Origin: Methanoregulaceae archaeon
Lineage (GTDB): Bacteria > Armatimonadota > Fimbriimonadia > Fimbriimonadales > Fimbriimonadaceae
NCBI GenBank assembly: GCA_020850325.1
Contig: JADZEW010000007.1
Span: forward strand, 1 to 56,219
Direction: 5' to 3'
Length of the DNA stretch: 56,219 nucleotides
How positions within the stretch are numbered: the stretch's first letter is position 1; every line of letters starts with the position of its first letter. Of the stretch, positions 1 through 8,203 are shown in pieces. A program made the translations under genes and the position numbers. A model generated the notes under the pieces. The model was given only the letters and a program-made list of their open reading frames with translations, was not told the origin of the DNA and did no database searches.

Positions 1-185
1 CCCAAGATAGCGTTCGACTCCCGCCGCGGACGACGCGTGCACACTCTCGCTATGGGCCTCGATTAGCCCAAGGGGAATCGTGCCTTCCCGCGTCGTTCCC
101 GACTCGCAGTGTTTTACTAGGGGAGGAGTTGGGCCACCGGATCCACCGAGCTCATTCCGAGCCTGCCTCTGCGCCATACTCAAAC

Positions 186-1190
186 ATGCCCGTCTCCGCT
201 GAGTGGATTCGCCAACTCCCCAAAGTCGAACTTCACGTCCACGTCGAAGGCTCCATCCGCCCCGAGACGGTTCTGAGGCTCGCCGAGAAGAACGGCATCT
301 CGCTGCCCGCGACCGACGTCGATGGCCTACGGCACTGGTATGAGTTCCGCGACTTCGCGCACTTCGTCGAGGTGTACATCAAGGTCACCGAGTGCGTGCG
401 CACCGTAGAGGACCTCGAGTTCGTGCTGCGCGAGTTCATCCGTGGCCAGGCCGAACAGAACATCGTCTACACGGAGGCCACCTACACCGCTTCGACGGTC
501 GAGACGCGGTGCGGCATTCCCTTCGCCGAGCAGCTGGGGGCCTTGCAGCGAGCACGGGCTTGGGGCAACGACGAACTCGGTGTCGATATCCAGTTCGTCC
601 TCGACATCGTGCGCGGCGACCGTCCGGAGCGCGCCATGCAGGTGATGCATTGGGTCGCTGACTCGCTTGGGCAGGGCGTGTGCGCGCTTGGCATCGCCGG
701 CTTCGAGAGCCGCGGCACGATCATCTACCGTGAAGTCTTCGCAGAAGCCCAACGGTTGGGCATTCCGGTAACCGCCCATGCGGGCGAGACTGAAGGCGCG
801 TGGTCCGTCGCCGAGACGCTGGACATCACGGGAGCTCACCGGATAGGGCATGGTATCCGCAGCATCGAAGACCCGGTTCTTATGCGCCGACTCAAAGATG
901 AGGGGGTCGTCCTTGAGATCTGCCCGACGAGCAACGTGTGCCTAGGCGTCGTGCCGCTGCTCAGCCAGCATCCGTTACCGAAGCTCATGGAAGCTGGCGT
1001 CGCGGTGACGGTGAACTCCGATGATCCACCCATGTTCGGCACGACGCTGACCGATGAGTGGATTCGGTGCGCGGAGACGTTCCAGTGGGACGAGGCGACG
1101 ATCCTCCGCCTCAACGAAACCGCAATCGAAGCCGCCTTCCTCGACGACGAGGCTAAGCGTTCGATCCCGCGGCCATCACGATCCGGCTAA
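186..1190 (+). CDS. add: Adenosine deaminase
   Basis: Deaminates adenosine (and deoxyadenosine) to inosine in purine salvage, in the cytoplasm. The 334-residue protein has the full order of metal-dependent deaminase motifs: HVHVEG near the N-terminus (two Zn-binding His), TEATYT, the HAGE motif, GHGI, CPTSN and the SDDP motif whose Asp completes the zinc site. Length fits the family. The frame is open from a TTG at 129, but that codon directly abuts the purine-rich GGAGGAG with no spacer, and the 19 extra residues are unlike the family, so the ATG at 186 is preferred. The 3' end overlaps the convergent triosephosphate isomerase gene by 38 bases. The family call is secure; the substrate (adenosine rather than adenine) is inferred from overall similarity. 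Confidence 0.93.
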   Translation: MPVSAEWIRQLPKVELHVHVEGSIRPETVLRLAEKNGISLPATDVDGLRHWYEFRDFAHFVEVYIKVTECVRTVEDLEFVLREFIRGQAEQNIVYTEATYTASTVETRCGIPFAEQLGALQRARAWGNDELGVDIQFVLDIVRGDRPERAMQVMHWVADSLGQGVCALGIAGFESRGTIIYREVFAEAQRLGIPVTAHAGETEGAWSVAETLDITGAHRIGHGIRSIEDPVLMRRLKDEGVVLEICPTSNVCLGVVPLLSQHPLPKLMEAGVAVTVNSDDPPMFGTTLTDEWIRCAETFQWDEATILRLNETAIEAAFLDDEAKRSIPRPSRSG

Positions 1191-1956
1191 AGCTGTGGGG
1201 GTCGAGGCTCGCGCCCCCGACCAAGCCGCCGTCGATTTCCGGTTGCCGAAAAAGTTCGTCGGCATTATCGGGTTTGACGCTGCCGCCGTAAAGGATTCGG
1301 ATGTTTTGGGCGACATCGGCGTCGGTTAGGTCACTGATGACCTGGCGAATGAACCCGCACACCCGATTGGCTTCGGCAGCATCGCAGGTATTGCCCGTGC
1401 CAATCGCCCACACCGGTTCGTAGGCCACCGCGAAGAAGTACATCTCAGACGGATCGATCCCCTCGAGCGCAGAAGCCAGCTGGTTGCGGATGACCGCCTC
1501 GGTCTGACCCGCTTGGCGCTCGGCCTCCGTCTCTCCGACACACAAAATAGGGTTGATGGACTGGAACAGTAGGGCGCGAATCTTGAGATTGATCGTATGG
1601 TCGGATTCCGCAAAGTAGCCCAGGCTGGACTCCGCCACCTCGAGCTTGCCGAAGCGTCCCCGAGTCTCGGAGTGGCCGACGATGCAGTACGCACAACCGA
1701 TATCGCTGAGCATCGCCGGGCTAACCTGGCCCGTAAAGGCACCCGAATCCTTCCAAAAAACGTCCTGCGCGCCGACTTGGATATGGGTGTGGCGCAACAG
1801 TTCGCGCACCTTCGATAGCGCGGTAAACGGCGGACAAATCGCCACATCGACGTCGCGCCGAGCATCCACCCACCGTAACGATGCTTCAACCGTCGCCACC
1901 GCTTCCGCGAGCGTTTTATGCATTTTCCAGTTGCCGACGACGAGTTTCGTGCGCAT
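1153..1956 (-). CDS. tpiA: Triosephosphate isomerase
   Basis: Interconverts dihydroxyacetone phosphate and glyceraldehyde 3-phosphate in glycolysis and gluconeogenesis. The 267-residue TIM barrel shows the N-terminal NWKM (catalytic Lys), the electrophilic His region GHSETR, the catalytic Glu motif YEPVWAIGTG, and the phosphate-binding YGGSVK and GGLVGGASL. The ATG at 1956 is chosen because the protein then begins MRTKLVVGNWKMHK like its relatives; the frame is open 105 bases further upstream. GHSETR has a Thr where GHSERR is usual, a mild variation. It lies 56 bases downstream of the YciI-like gene on the same strand, so co-transcription is likely. Its end overlaps the add gene convergently. 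Confidence 0.96.
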   Translation of the reverse strand: MRTKLVVGNWKMHKTLAEAVATVEASLRWVDARRDVDVAICPPFTALSKVRELLRHTHIQVGAQDVFWKDSGAFTGQVSPAMLSDIGCAYCIVGHSETRGRFGKLEVAESSLGYFAESDHTINLKIRALLFQSINPILCVGETEAERQAGQTEAVIRNQLASALEGIDPSEMYFFAVAYEPVWAIGTGNTCDAAEANRVCGFIRQVISDLTDADVAQNIRILYGGSVKPDNADELFRQPEIDGGLVGGASLDPHSFSRIVMAAGSNA

Positions 1957-2012
1957 GGTTGCCCTCTGCCTCACTTTACCGCGCAACCTAGGTAAGTTGG
2001 CGGCCCGATTTG

Positions 2013-2312
2013 TTAAACCCTCGGTGGGGCGGCGGCTTGCTCGCCGACGACGGTGGTCCACTCGCGCACCTTCCAGTGCCTCACCAGCCCCTCCGTCACG
2101 TACACATCGTTGCGGGCAAACTCCTCGGCTGCTTCGGGTGAATCCCCCTGGAAGAGAAGATACGCTTGATCGGCCGGATCGGCGAGTGCACCGCCAAGGA
2201 CCAGTTCACCGCGGGCGACCGCCTCGCGGGCTTGTCGCAGATGCTCGTGGCGGAGCGGACCCCGCCGTTCGAGGTAGTCACCGGCCAAGTCGTAAATCAG
2301 CAGGTAGTGCAC
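2013..2312 (-). CDS. YciI-like protein
   Basis: A 99-residue protein of the YciI/YCII fold (dimeric alpha-beta barrel). It starts HYLLIYDLAGDYLERR and continues with a His-containing helix, GELVLGGALADPADQAYLLF, and a C-terminal stretch typical of the family. The role is unclear: some relatives are decarboxylase-like or dehalogenase-like, but no substrate can be read from the sequence. The GTG at 2312 is preferred because the protein then begins exactly at the first strand of the fold; the 32 residues encoded further upstream look non-coding. It sits between the lytic transglycosylase and tpiA genes on the minus strand and is probably in one transcript with them. Confidence 0.8.
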   Translation of the reverse strand: MHYLLIYDLAGDYLERRGPLRHEHLRQAREAVARGELVLGGALADPADQAYLLFQGDSPEAAEEFARNDVYVTEGLVRHWKVREWTTVVGEQAAAPPRV

Positions 2313-2373
2313 GAGCCGAGTATAGCGCGGAGCGGAGGAGTTGTTCGGATTGCCCGGGTTGGCTCGGGTTGCA

Positions 2374-3384
2374 CTACTGCCCAGTGAGTTGCCGATACAC
2401 GTCGACAACCTTGCGCACGTAGTTCTGCGTCTCGCGGTAGGGCGGGACGCCGCCGTGCTTGCGCACCGCGCCGCTACCCGCGTTGTAGGCAGCCAACGAG
2501 AGAATCAGCGCCTCGAAAGGATCGCCGCCGGTCTGCTTGTGGTAGCGCTCCAGGTGGCCGCGGATCGTGCGGACCGTGCCATAAAGATTCTCGGTCGTGT
2601 CGTAGGGATTGGAAACGCCCAGGCTCTGCGCGGTGGCGGGCATGAGCTGCCCCAGCCCCATCGCGCCCGAGCGAGACGTCGCGTTCGGATTGAAGCCGCT
2701 CTCCGCGATCAGAATCGCCATCACGAGGCGGGCATCGACGCCATATTGAATGCTGAAGGCGATGACGCCGTGAGCGATCTTCGTCGCTTCGGCATCACTC
2801 AGCCGCTTGTTGCGGTTCTTGATGAAGCTGGCGTAGGCGATGACCGCTTCCTCGGCGGGCACGACGCGCGGCGCAATCGTCGAGCGGCTGGTCAACTTCG
2901 TTCCGCCCCGGCTGATCGAACCGCGCAGTCCTGAAATCGAACTACCCGACTTGGGCGACGAGGTCTTTGGGGCATTGCGGCTGCGCTCAGCGGCCTCGAG
3001 CGGCGCGATCTGGGCGTCGGTAGCGGCTCCAAGCAAGAACGCCGACAGTTCGCCGTTCTCGTGCTCGCGGGTGGCCTTGATCAGCAGCCGAACATCCATC
3101 TCGCTGGCAGTGAGCCACTCAGGCGCGCTCCGGGTGACGATGCGCAGGGTCTCGCCATCGGCGAGCTGAAAGATGATGTTCGTGAGGTCACCGGACCCAA
3201 CGACGCCCTGAACGATACCGATAATCTCGAACGACTTGGTGCCGACGAGAGCATTGAGCGCAACCGAGTTTGCCGGCGAAGAAATCTTAGAGGCGCGACG
3301 CACCTTCAAGTAGTCGTCGAGTGACTGAGCAAAGCCGCTCGCCGCGATGACCATCGCCAGTGCCAATCCGAGAATCCGTTTCAT
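2374..3384 (-). CDS. Exported lytic transglycosylase (SLT domain)
   Basis: Probably cleaves peptidoglycan in the periplasm. The 336-residue protein has a signal peptide (MKRILGLALAMVIAASGFAQ), an N-terminal region of about 170 residues with an OB-like strand pattern, then a C-terminal goose-type lysozyme-like domain. That domain carries AILIAESGFNPNATS (catalytic Glu in the ES motif), GAMGLGQLMPATA and LAAYNAGSGAV, the three standard SLT blocks. The ATG at 3384 begins the signal peptide; the longer frame would run into the tRNA gene. It lies 33 bases downstream of tRNA-Ser on the same strand, so it may share the tRNA transcript. Confidence 0.9.
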   Translation of the reverse strand: MKRILGLALAMVIAASGFAQSLDDYLKVRRASKISSPANSVALNALVGTKSFEIIGIVQGVVGSGDLTNIIFQLADGETLRIVTRSAPEWLTASEMDVRLLIKATREHENGELSAFLLGAATDAQIAPLEAAERSRNAPKTSSPKSGSSISGLRGSISRGGTKLTSRSTIAPRVVPAEEAVIAYASFIKNRNKRLSDAEATKIAHGVIAFSIQYGVDARLVMAILIAESGFNPNATSRSGAMGLGQLMPATAQSLGVSNPYDTTENLYGTVRTIRGHLERYHKQTGGDPFEALILSLAAYNAGSGAVRKHGGVPPYRETQNYVRKVVDVYRQLTGQ

Positions 3385-3417
3385 ATATCTCGTCGTCCCG
3401 GCCCCAAAAGCAGTAAC

Positions 3418-3507
3418 TGGCGGAGAGATCGGGATTCGAACCCGAGAAGAGATTTCTCTCTTACCCACTTAGCAGGCGGGCGCTTTCGTCCACTCAGCCA
3501 TCTCTCC
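3418..3507 (-). tRNA. tRNA-Ser (GCT)
   Basis: Read on the minus strand, the 90-base gene folds as a class II tRNA. The acceptor GGAGAGA pairs with TCTCTCC, followed by a discriminator G and an encoded CCA (3420-3418). The anticodon loop is CTGCTAA with anticodon GCT. The long variable arm forms AAGAGA/TCTCTT around GAAA, and the T-arm is CGGG-TTCGAAT-CCCG. It reads AGC and AGU serine codons. A TATACT at 3520-3525 (minus strand) could be its -10 box. Confidence 0.96.
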
Positions 3508-3540
3508 GCGCCGAGACGTAGTATAACATGATCGGCGCGA

Positions 3541-3558
3541 AACCGCCATTTCTGGCGG
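3541..3558. repeat. Short inverted repeat upstream of transketolase
   Basis: CCGCCA and TGGCGG flank a 4-base TTTC loop, between the divergent tRNA-Ser and transketolase genes. It could be an operator or a chance hairpin; nothing further supports either. Confidence 0.4.
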
Positions 3559-3629
3559 GTATTGACCTACTTTGTTGGTCGCGTGGGTGTCTGCTCTCAT
3601 GTGCCAGCGGGGGTACCCTAGACGACGCC

Positions 3630-5600
3630 ATGGCCGCATCTGCTCCCCCCGATCTTCATCTCGAAACCCGCTGTATCAACGTGATTCGAGGGCTCGCGAT
3701 CGATGCGGTTCAGAAGGCGAACTCGGGGCATCCCGGCATGCCGATGGGCGCAGCACCGATGGCCCACGCACTGTGGACACGCCACCTCAGACACAACCCC
3801 CGCAACCCCAAGTGGTTCAATCGCGACCGGTTCATCCTGTCCGCGGGCCATGGTTCGATGCTCCTGTATGCCCTGCTGCATCTGACCGGGTATGACCTCT
3901 CGCTCAACGACCTGAAGCAGTTCCGACAGTTCGGCAGCCGAACTCCGGGCCACCCGGAGAACGTGGCCACCCCGGGTGTCGAGATGGCGACCGGCCCGCT
4001 CGGCCAAGGGGTCTCCACCGCTGTCGGCATGGCCATCGCCGAAGCCCACCTCGCCGCTGTTTTCAACCGCCCCGACTTCCCCATCGTCGACCACTACACC
4101 TACGGAATCTGCTCGGACGGCGACCTCATGGAAGGCATCGCTCAGGAAGCCTGCTCCCTTGCGGGGCACCTGCGCCTGGGCAAGCTGATCTTCCTTTACG
4201 ACGACAACAACATCACGATCGACGGCCGCACCGATCTTGCGTACACCGAAGATGTCACGAAGAAGTTCGAGGCTCTGGGTTGGCAGGTTCTCGCCTGCGA
4301 CGGCATGGACATCGAGGCCGTGGATCGCTGCCTGACCGAAGCCAAGGCGAACACCGAGCGCCCAACCCTCATTCGGGCGCGCACGATCATCGGATTCGGC
4401 AGCCCGAATCGCGCCGACACTAGCAAAGCCCACGGCGAGCCGCTGGGCGCCGACGAGGTCCGACTAACCAAGCAAGCGCTAGGGCTACCCGAGGATGAGT
4501 TTTATGCGCCGGACGAAGTGGTCGGTTACTATCGGGGGGCGATCACCGACGGCGGGGTCGCGGAATCCGGTTGGATCGACTTGCTCAGCCGCTACGCTCA
4601 GGCATTTCCTGATGAGGCCGTCCGATTCCACAAAGCACTTGCGGGCGATGTCAGCGAGGCCGTGGCCGCATTGCCCACTCTGTCCGACAAAGTGGCCACC
4701 CGCGCCGCCAGCGGCGTCATGGTTAACGCGGTCGCACCTCATTTGACCGGCTTCCTCGGCGGCGGGGCCGACCTGACCGGCAACGTCAACGTGGTCCAAA
4801 AGGACGGCGGCGTTTTCTCGGCGACCAACCGCGCCGGCCGAACGATTCACTACGGAGTGCGCGAGCACGCGATGATGGCGGCGGTGAACGGCATCACGCT
4901 GCACGGAGCCGCTCGTGGCTTCGGCGGTACGTTCCTCATCTTCAGCGACTACTGCAAGCCTTCGGTGCGTCTCGCCGCGCTCATGGAGACGCCTTCGATC
5001 TTCGTGTTCACCCACGACTCGATCGGCCTCGGCGAAGACGGACCGACTCACCAGCCGGTCGAGCAGATTGCCGGATTGCGCGCGATTCCCAACCTCAACG
5101 TGTTCCGCCCGGCCGACGGACATGAAACCGCGGCAGCGTGGAAGGTCGCCTTGGAATCGAAGCACACCCCAACCGCGCTGATCCTCTCGCGGCAGGCCCT
5201 GCCCTGCATCACGCCGGCCTTCGAAGGCTCGCATCCTGCCGAGCTGGGCGGCTACATCCTGCGCGATGTTGAGAATCCGGAAGTGGTCCTGGTGGGTTCG
5301 GGGAGCGAACTTCAGCTTGCTTTAGCCGCCGCGGATCAGATGGAACTTCGCGCTCGGGTCGTGAGCTTGCCGAGCTGGCTGTTGTTCGAGCGTCAAGATG
5401 CGGAGTACCGCGAGTCCGTGCTTCCGAAGGGTGTTCCGACGGTTAGCGTCGAAGCCGCTTCGACGTTCGGCTGGGGTCGTTATGCGCAGGCGCATGTGGG
5501 ACTCGATCGCTTTGGAGCGTCCGCTCCGGGGGATGTGAACTTCCGGGAGCTGGGCATCACCGCCGAGGCGGTCGTGGCCGCGGCGAAGTCGTTGTTGTAG
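3630..5600 (+). CDS. tkt: Transketolase
   Basis: Thiamine-diphosphate enzyme that moves two-carbon units between sugar phosphates in the pentose phosphate pathway. The 656-residue protein has the N-terminal TPP domain ([19 protein letters not shown], and SDGDLMEG with DDNN as the TPP/metal motif), the pyrimidine domain ([11 protein letters not shown], whose Glu activates the cofactor, and [11 protein letters not shown]), and the C-terminal domain. Length matches the family. The ATG at 3630 gives the normal N-terminus; the frame is open to an ATG at 3528, which would add 34 residues unlike any family member. No clear Shine-Dalgarno precedes 3630. It is flanked downstream by a paired REP-like repeat. 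Confidence 0.94.
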   Translation: MAASAPPDLHLETRCINVIRGLAIDAVQKANSGHPGMPMGAAPMAHALWTRHLRHNPRNPKWFNRDRFILSAGHGSMLLYALLHLTGYDLSLNDLKQFRQFGSRTPGHPENVATPGVEMATGPLGQGVSTAVGMAIAEAHLAAVFNRPDFPIVDHYTYGICSDGDLMEGIAQEACSLAGHLRLGKLIFLYDDNNITIDGRTDLAYTEDVTKKFEALGWQVLACDGMDIEAVDRCLTEAKANTERPTLIRARTIIGFGSPNRADTSKAHGEPLGADEVRLTKQALGLPEDEFYAPDEVVGYYRGAITDGGVAESGWIDLLSRYAQAFPDEAVRFHKALAGDVSEAVAALPTLSDKVATRAASGVMVNAVAPHLTGFLGGGADLTGNVNVVQKDGGVFSATNRAGRTIHYGVREHAMMAAVNGITLHGAARGFGGTFLIFSDYCKPSVRLAALMETPSIFVFTHDSIGLGEDGPTHQPVEQIAGLRAIPNLNVFRPADGHETAAAWKVALESKHTPTALILSRQALPCITPAFEGSHPAELGGYILRDVENPEVVLVGSGSELQLALAAADQMELRARVVSLPSWLLFERQDAEYRESVLPKGVPTVSVEAASTFGWGRYAQAHVGLDRFGASAPGDVNFRELGITAEAVVAAAKSLL

Positions 5601-5612
5601 GGCTGCGCATTT

Positions 5613-5640
5613 GTAGGTGAGGGATGCGTCGTGCCCTCAC
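5613..5640 (+). repeat. REP-like element, copy 1
   Basis: Begins with GTAG and forms a hairpin GTGAGGG/CCCTCAC around the core ATGCGTCGTG. Together with the opposite copy at 5649-5676 it makes a large inverted repeat between the convergent transketolase and 5694-6302 genes. The pair could also act as a two-way terminator. Confidence 0.75.
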
Positions 5641-5648
5641 TCCACTTG

Positions 5649-5676
5649 GCGAGGGCACGACACATCCCTCGCCTAT
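5649..5676 (-). repeat. REP-like element, copy 2 (inverted partner)
   Basis: On the minus strand it begins ATAG (GTAG in other copies) and forms GCGAGGG/CCCTCGC around ATGTGTCGTG. It is the head-to-head partner of 5613-5640, so the two form a BIME-like pair with an 8-base gap. Confidence 0.75.
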
Positions 5677-5693
5677 AAACCCGTTTTTGGGTT

Positions 5694-6302
5694 CTAGCGC
5701 CTCAAGAACCAGCCAAGCGCGAATCCCAGAACCCCCGCGCCAACGCCGGTCCAGAGCATGCCTATCTTGAGTTGCGCCTTGTCGGTGATCGAAAGCGGCG
5801 TGTTGTTCAGCAGGCGCACCTTGTCGACCGACACCGTCTCCACGGTGCCCCAGTAGTTGAATGTGACCGTGAGCGCGTCACGGTTGAAATGGACAACCGG
5901 CTGACTCACCCACATGTTCATGCTGGGAGATAAGTAGTTCAGCCGTTGGCCCGGCGTAAAGGAGACTTCTCGGAGATCCGAAACGGGCAGGGTGGCGGTG
6001 CCGCCATTGAGAAACTTCACGGTCGCCTTCTGGTCCGCAACGCCCTCCAACTTGGCCATATAGAAGTGGCGGTCGGCCGAACGGGCGAATACGTACTCAC
6101 CGGGGGCGGGCACGTGCGTCGGAAAACCGAGCCGCTCGCGGAGCGCCTGTAGCGTGGCCTCGCGGGAGATGCCCGCCTCCTCGGCAGCAACGATGTACTC
6201 CTCGAGGTCGTCTTGGGAATGAACCTGAGACGACGACTGGATTTCCTGCGCCCGGCGCAACACATCGGAGAGAACTTCGGGCTCGAGATTCGGCATCGCC
6301 AT
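5694..6302 (-). CDS. Hypothetical protein with C-terminal membrane anchor
   Basis: I do not recognise a named family. The 202-residue protein has a helical N-terminal part (about residues 1-60) with the pattern VLRRAQEI...EEAGISREATLQALRERLG. A strand-rich middle follows (GEYVFARSADRHFYMAKLEG, ATVKFLNGGTATLPVSDL), which looks like a small SH3- or Tudor-like barrel, and a single transmembrane helix near the end (GMLWTGVGAGVLGFALGWFLRR). The helical segment resembles the short domain often found in front of membrane anchors in signalling and stress proteins, but that is inference. A second in-frame ATG at 6296 is an equally good start. REP-like pairs lie on both sides. Confidence 0.72.
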   Translation of the reverse strand: MAMPNLEPEVLSDVLRRAQEIQSSSQVHSQDDLEEYIVAAEEAGISREATLQALRERLGFPTHVPAPGEYVFARSADRHFYMAKLEGVADQKATVKFLNGGTATLPVSDLREVSFTPGQRLNYLSPSMNMWVSQPVVHFNRDALTVTFNYWGTVETVSVDKVRLLNNTPLSITDKAQLKIGMLWTGVGAGVLGFALGWFLRR

Positions 6303-6356
6303 TAGATTACGCGATTGGGGCGCGAAGGGTTGTCAGACGTTAGGACGCTCACAATC

Positions 6357-6384
6357 GTAGCCACGGGATGATACGTGCCCGTGG
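6357..6384 (+). repeat. REP-like element, copy 3
   Basis: GTAG followed by CCACGGG/CCCGTGG around the core ATGATACGTG. It lies upstream of the 5694-6302 gene and is paired with the inverted copy at 6403-6430. Confidence 0.75.
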
Positions 6385-6402
6385 AGGCAAAACCTCGCCC
6401 TT

Positions 6403-6430
6403 CCGGTGGCACGTATCATCCACCGGCTAC
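6403..6430 (-). repeat. REP-like element, copy 4 (inverted partner)
   Basis: On the minus strand, GTAG followed by CCGGTGG/CCACCGG around ATGATACGTG. The core equals that of copy 3 while the stem bases differ in a compensated way. Confidence 0.75.
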
Positions 6431-6448
6431 AAACGGGCTCTATCCACC

Positions 6449-6937
6449 TCAGAAGTCGCCGGTCACGCCAGCATTCGGCGAAGCCAACAGGTAGTCAGCC
6501 ATCGAGACTGTCCCATCTTGGTTGAAGTCGCAGTCCATTGGCGCAAACCCAGATACGTCCCACCAGGCCAGAGTTCCGCTGGTGCTTCCAATCGAGGCAA
6601 AAACGAAGTCAACTTCTACTTGCGAGACATAGTTGTCGCCGTTGAGGTCGCCGTACTTCACTTTGAGGTCGAGGCCGCCAACACCCACCGCGGGGTCCCA
6701 GTTGATCGTTATCTTCTTTCGCAGCGCGCCCTTCGCATGCACGTACGTGTGATAGATTCCGCCCGGTTCGTCGAGCCAGAAGCTCGCAACCCCATTGACG
6801 GCATCGGTGGAGTATAAGTTGCGTGGTGCACCGTACTGCGAATACGAGTCCACGTAGAGCCTTCCAAACGCGTTCGTGTTGCCCGCGTACACCTCAGGCA
6901 TCACGAACGATAGTGCGATGATTGCCAGATTCACCAT
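6449..6937 (-). CDS. Secreted dockerin-like protein
   Basis: A 162-residue exported protein of unknown role. It has a short hydrophobic signal sequence ending near VYA, a beta-rich middle (NLYSTDAVNGVASFWLDEPGG, ALRKKITINWDP), and two C-terminal calcium-loop repeats. The repeats are GDLNGDNYVSQVEVDFVFASIG and DCDFNQDGTVSMADYLLASPNAG, with the Asp/Asn spacing of type I dockerin half-modules. Dockerins normally bind cohesins in cellulosomes; in this type of bacterium they are common at the ends of cell-surface proteins with no known cohesin partner. The ATG at 6937 follows a purine stretch (GGTAAGG). No neighbour suggests a substrate. Confidence 0.75.
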   Translation of the reverse strand: MVNLAIIALSFVMPEVYAGNTNAFGRLYVDSYSQYGAPRNLYSTDAVNGVASFWLDEPGGIYHTYVHAKGALRKKITINWDPAVGVGGLDLKVKYGDLNGDNYVSQVEVDFVFASIGSTSGTLAWWDVSGFAPMDCDFNQDGTVSMADYLLASPNAGVTGDF

Positions 6938-7056
6938 GGATGGACCTTACCTTTGATGCGTCCCCGAATCTACTAGTAAAGTTACTGGGAGACACGCTTC
7001 GCTTGGAGTTGATCGGTCTTATGAGGTTCTAGCAATCATCGGCGAAGTACAGCTAA

Positions 7057-7097
7057 CCCTCCGCCCTACGGACACCTCCCCTTCTATCAATGGGAGG
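7057..7097. repeat. Imperfect direct repeat, unit a
   Basis: Shares CCCTCCGCCCT, an ACYTCCCCTT block and the following ATC/ATG hairpin half with the unit at 7195-7231, about 138 bases away. Confidence 0.5.
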
Positions 7098-7194
7098 TTT
7101 CTCGTTCCACGTTTGAAAGTGCTCCCCTACCAGGGGAGCTGTCGAGCGACGCGAGACTGAGGGGTAGGTGTCGACCAAGGGCGATGACACCCAC

Positions 7195-7231
7195 CCCTCC
7201 GCCCTTTGGGTACTTCCCCTTTGATGAAGGG
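7195..7231. repeat. Imperfect direct repeat, unit b
   Basis: Second unit of the pair with 7057-7097. It contains internal AAGGG/CCCTT complementarity typical of intergenic palindromic repeats. Confidence 0.5.
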
Positions 7232-7249
7232 CAGGGCGCGCAAGCCGCT

Positions 7250-7294
7250 TGACCGCAGGGCCTCGTCGCTACGCGACTCGAAACCTGCGGCTAC
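7250..7294 (-). repeat. GTAG-headed hairpin of a second REP-like type
   Basis: On the minus strand GTAG is followed by a CCGCAGG/CCTGCGG stem that encloses a smaller TCGCG/CGCGA-type hairpin. It shares the GTAG head with the 5.6 and 6.4 kb repeats but not their core. Confidence 0.5.
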
Positions 7295-7303
7295 AACATT
7301 GCA

Positions 7304-8203
7304 TTAGATCTCAGGCACGCCGAACAACCGCATCTCAATCTCGCCGTCTTGGCAGATCCACATCGGGAACTCGCCCGTGGTGCACGACGCGCCGAACTCG
7401 CCCGAGTTCGACATTGCGAGCACGACGCACATCATCTCGGTCGACTTTGGCTGCCGCCGGATCATTTGCCGGATCGTGGCGTCGCACGCTTCCTGAGGAG
7501 ACATCCCACCCCGCATGTACTCCACGGTGCGGAAGGACGCAGCCGCCTTCCAGAGCTCTTCGCCCCAGCCCGTCGCGCCTGCGCATCCGACTTCGTCATC
7601 GGCATAGATGCCCGCACCGACGATCGGCGAATCGCCGATTCGGCCCGGCATCTTCCAAGCCAATCCACTCGTCGACGAGGCCGCGACCACATGCGATGGA
7701 GCCTCCCAACCCAACACCGTCACCGTGTCGCCATGGTGCTCCTTATCGGAGAGCGCGTGGACGTACTCCTCGGTGCCTTCACGCGGCTTGTCGCGCCACT
7801 CCTCGTACCACCGCACGTTGTCGGTGGTCATCAGGTTGCGGACCTCGAAGCCCTTGCTCAGCGCAAACCGACGCGCCTGTTCGCCCGCCAGCATGACATG
7901 GGGGGTCTCTTCCAGCACCTTCCGCGCGACTGAGATCACGGGGACGATGCCGCGGACGCCGCAAACCGCACCCGCTTCTAAGTCGTGCCCGTCCATCATC
8001 GACGCATCGAGCTCGACCTCGCCGTCCGCGTTGGGAAGCGCGCCAAGTCCGATCGCAACGAGCGTCGGATCGAGTTCAGAAGCGGCAAGTCCAGACTCCA
8101 GCGCATCGCGCAGAGATCCTCCAGACGCGCGACGCTCCCAGGCCGCCTTGATCGCAACCTGGCCAGGCTCGCGCCATGTGGCAAGCAGAGTCGTCTTCGC
8201 CAT
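7304..8203 (-). CDS. N4-(beta-N-acetylglucosaminyl)-L-asparaginase
   Basis: N-terminal nucleophile hydrolase that splits the GlcNAc-Asn bond of glycoasparagines, releasing aspartate. The 299-residue precursor should cut itself between Asp159 and Thr160 in the sequence HHGDTVTVLG, which exposes Thr160 as the nucleophile. The beta-subunit then shows the family block STSGLAWKMPGRIGDSPIVGAG and the CAGATGWGE loop. No convincing signal peptide is visible ([14 protein letters not shown]), so a cytoplasmic location is likely. The start codon overlaps the aconitase stop by one base, so translation is probably coupled. Isoaspartyl peptidase activity is an alternative within the superfamily, but the motifs favour the glycosylasparaginase branch. 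Confidence 0.88.
   Translation of the reverse strand: MAKTTLLATWREPGQVAIKAAWERRASGGSLRDALESGLAASELDPTLVAIGLGALPNADGEVELDASMMDGHDLEAGAVCGVRGIVPVISVARKVLEETPHVMLAGEQARRFALSKGFEVRNLMTTDNVRWYEEWRDKPREGTEEYVHALSDKEHHGDTVTVLGWEAPSHVVAASSTSGLAWKMPGRIGDSPIVGAGIYADDEVGCAGATGWGEELWKAAASFRTVEYMRGGMSPQEACDATIRQMIRRQPKSTEMMCVVLAMSNSGEFGASCTTGEFPMWICQDGEIEMRLFGVPEI

Larger units (their letters stand above)
6938..7303. other. 366-base gap rich in short palindromic repeats
   Basis: No open frame here looks coding. The gap holds the diverged direct repeat at 7057-7097 and 7195-7231, a GGGAGCTGTCGAGC-type segment between them, and a GTAG-headed hairpin at 7250-7294. It separates the dockerin-like gene from the end of the glycosylasparaginase gene; a promoter for the former must lie near 6938-7000. 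Confidence 0.6.

Noticed and set aside
1-40. Sequence GTTCGACTCCCGCC near the start, like the T-arm and 3' end of tmRNA or a tRNA
   Set aside because: The 5' side of the stem does not pair with CCCGC and no acceptor or CCA follows, so it is not a supported RNA gene.
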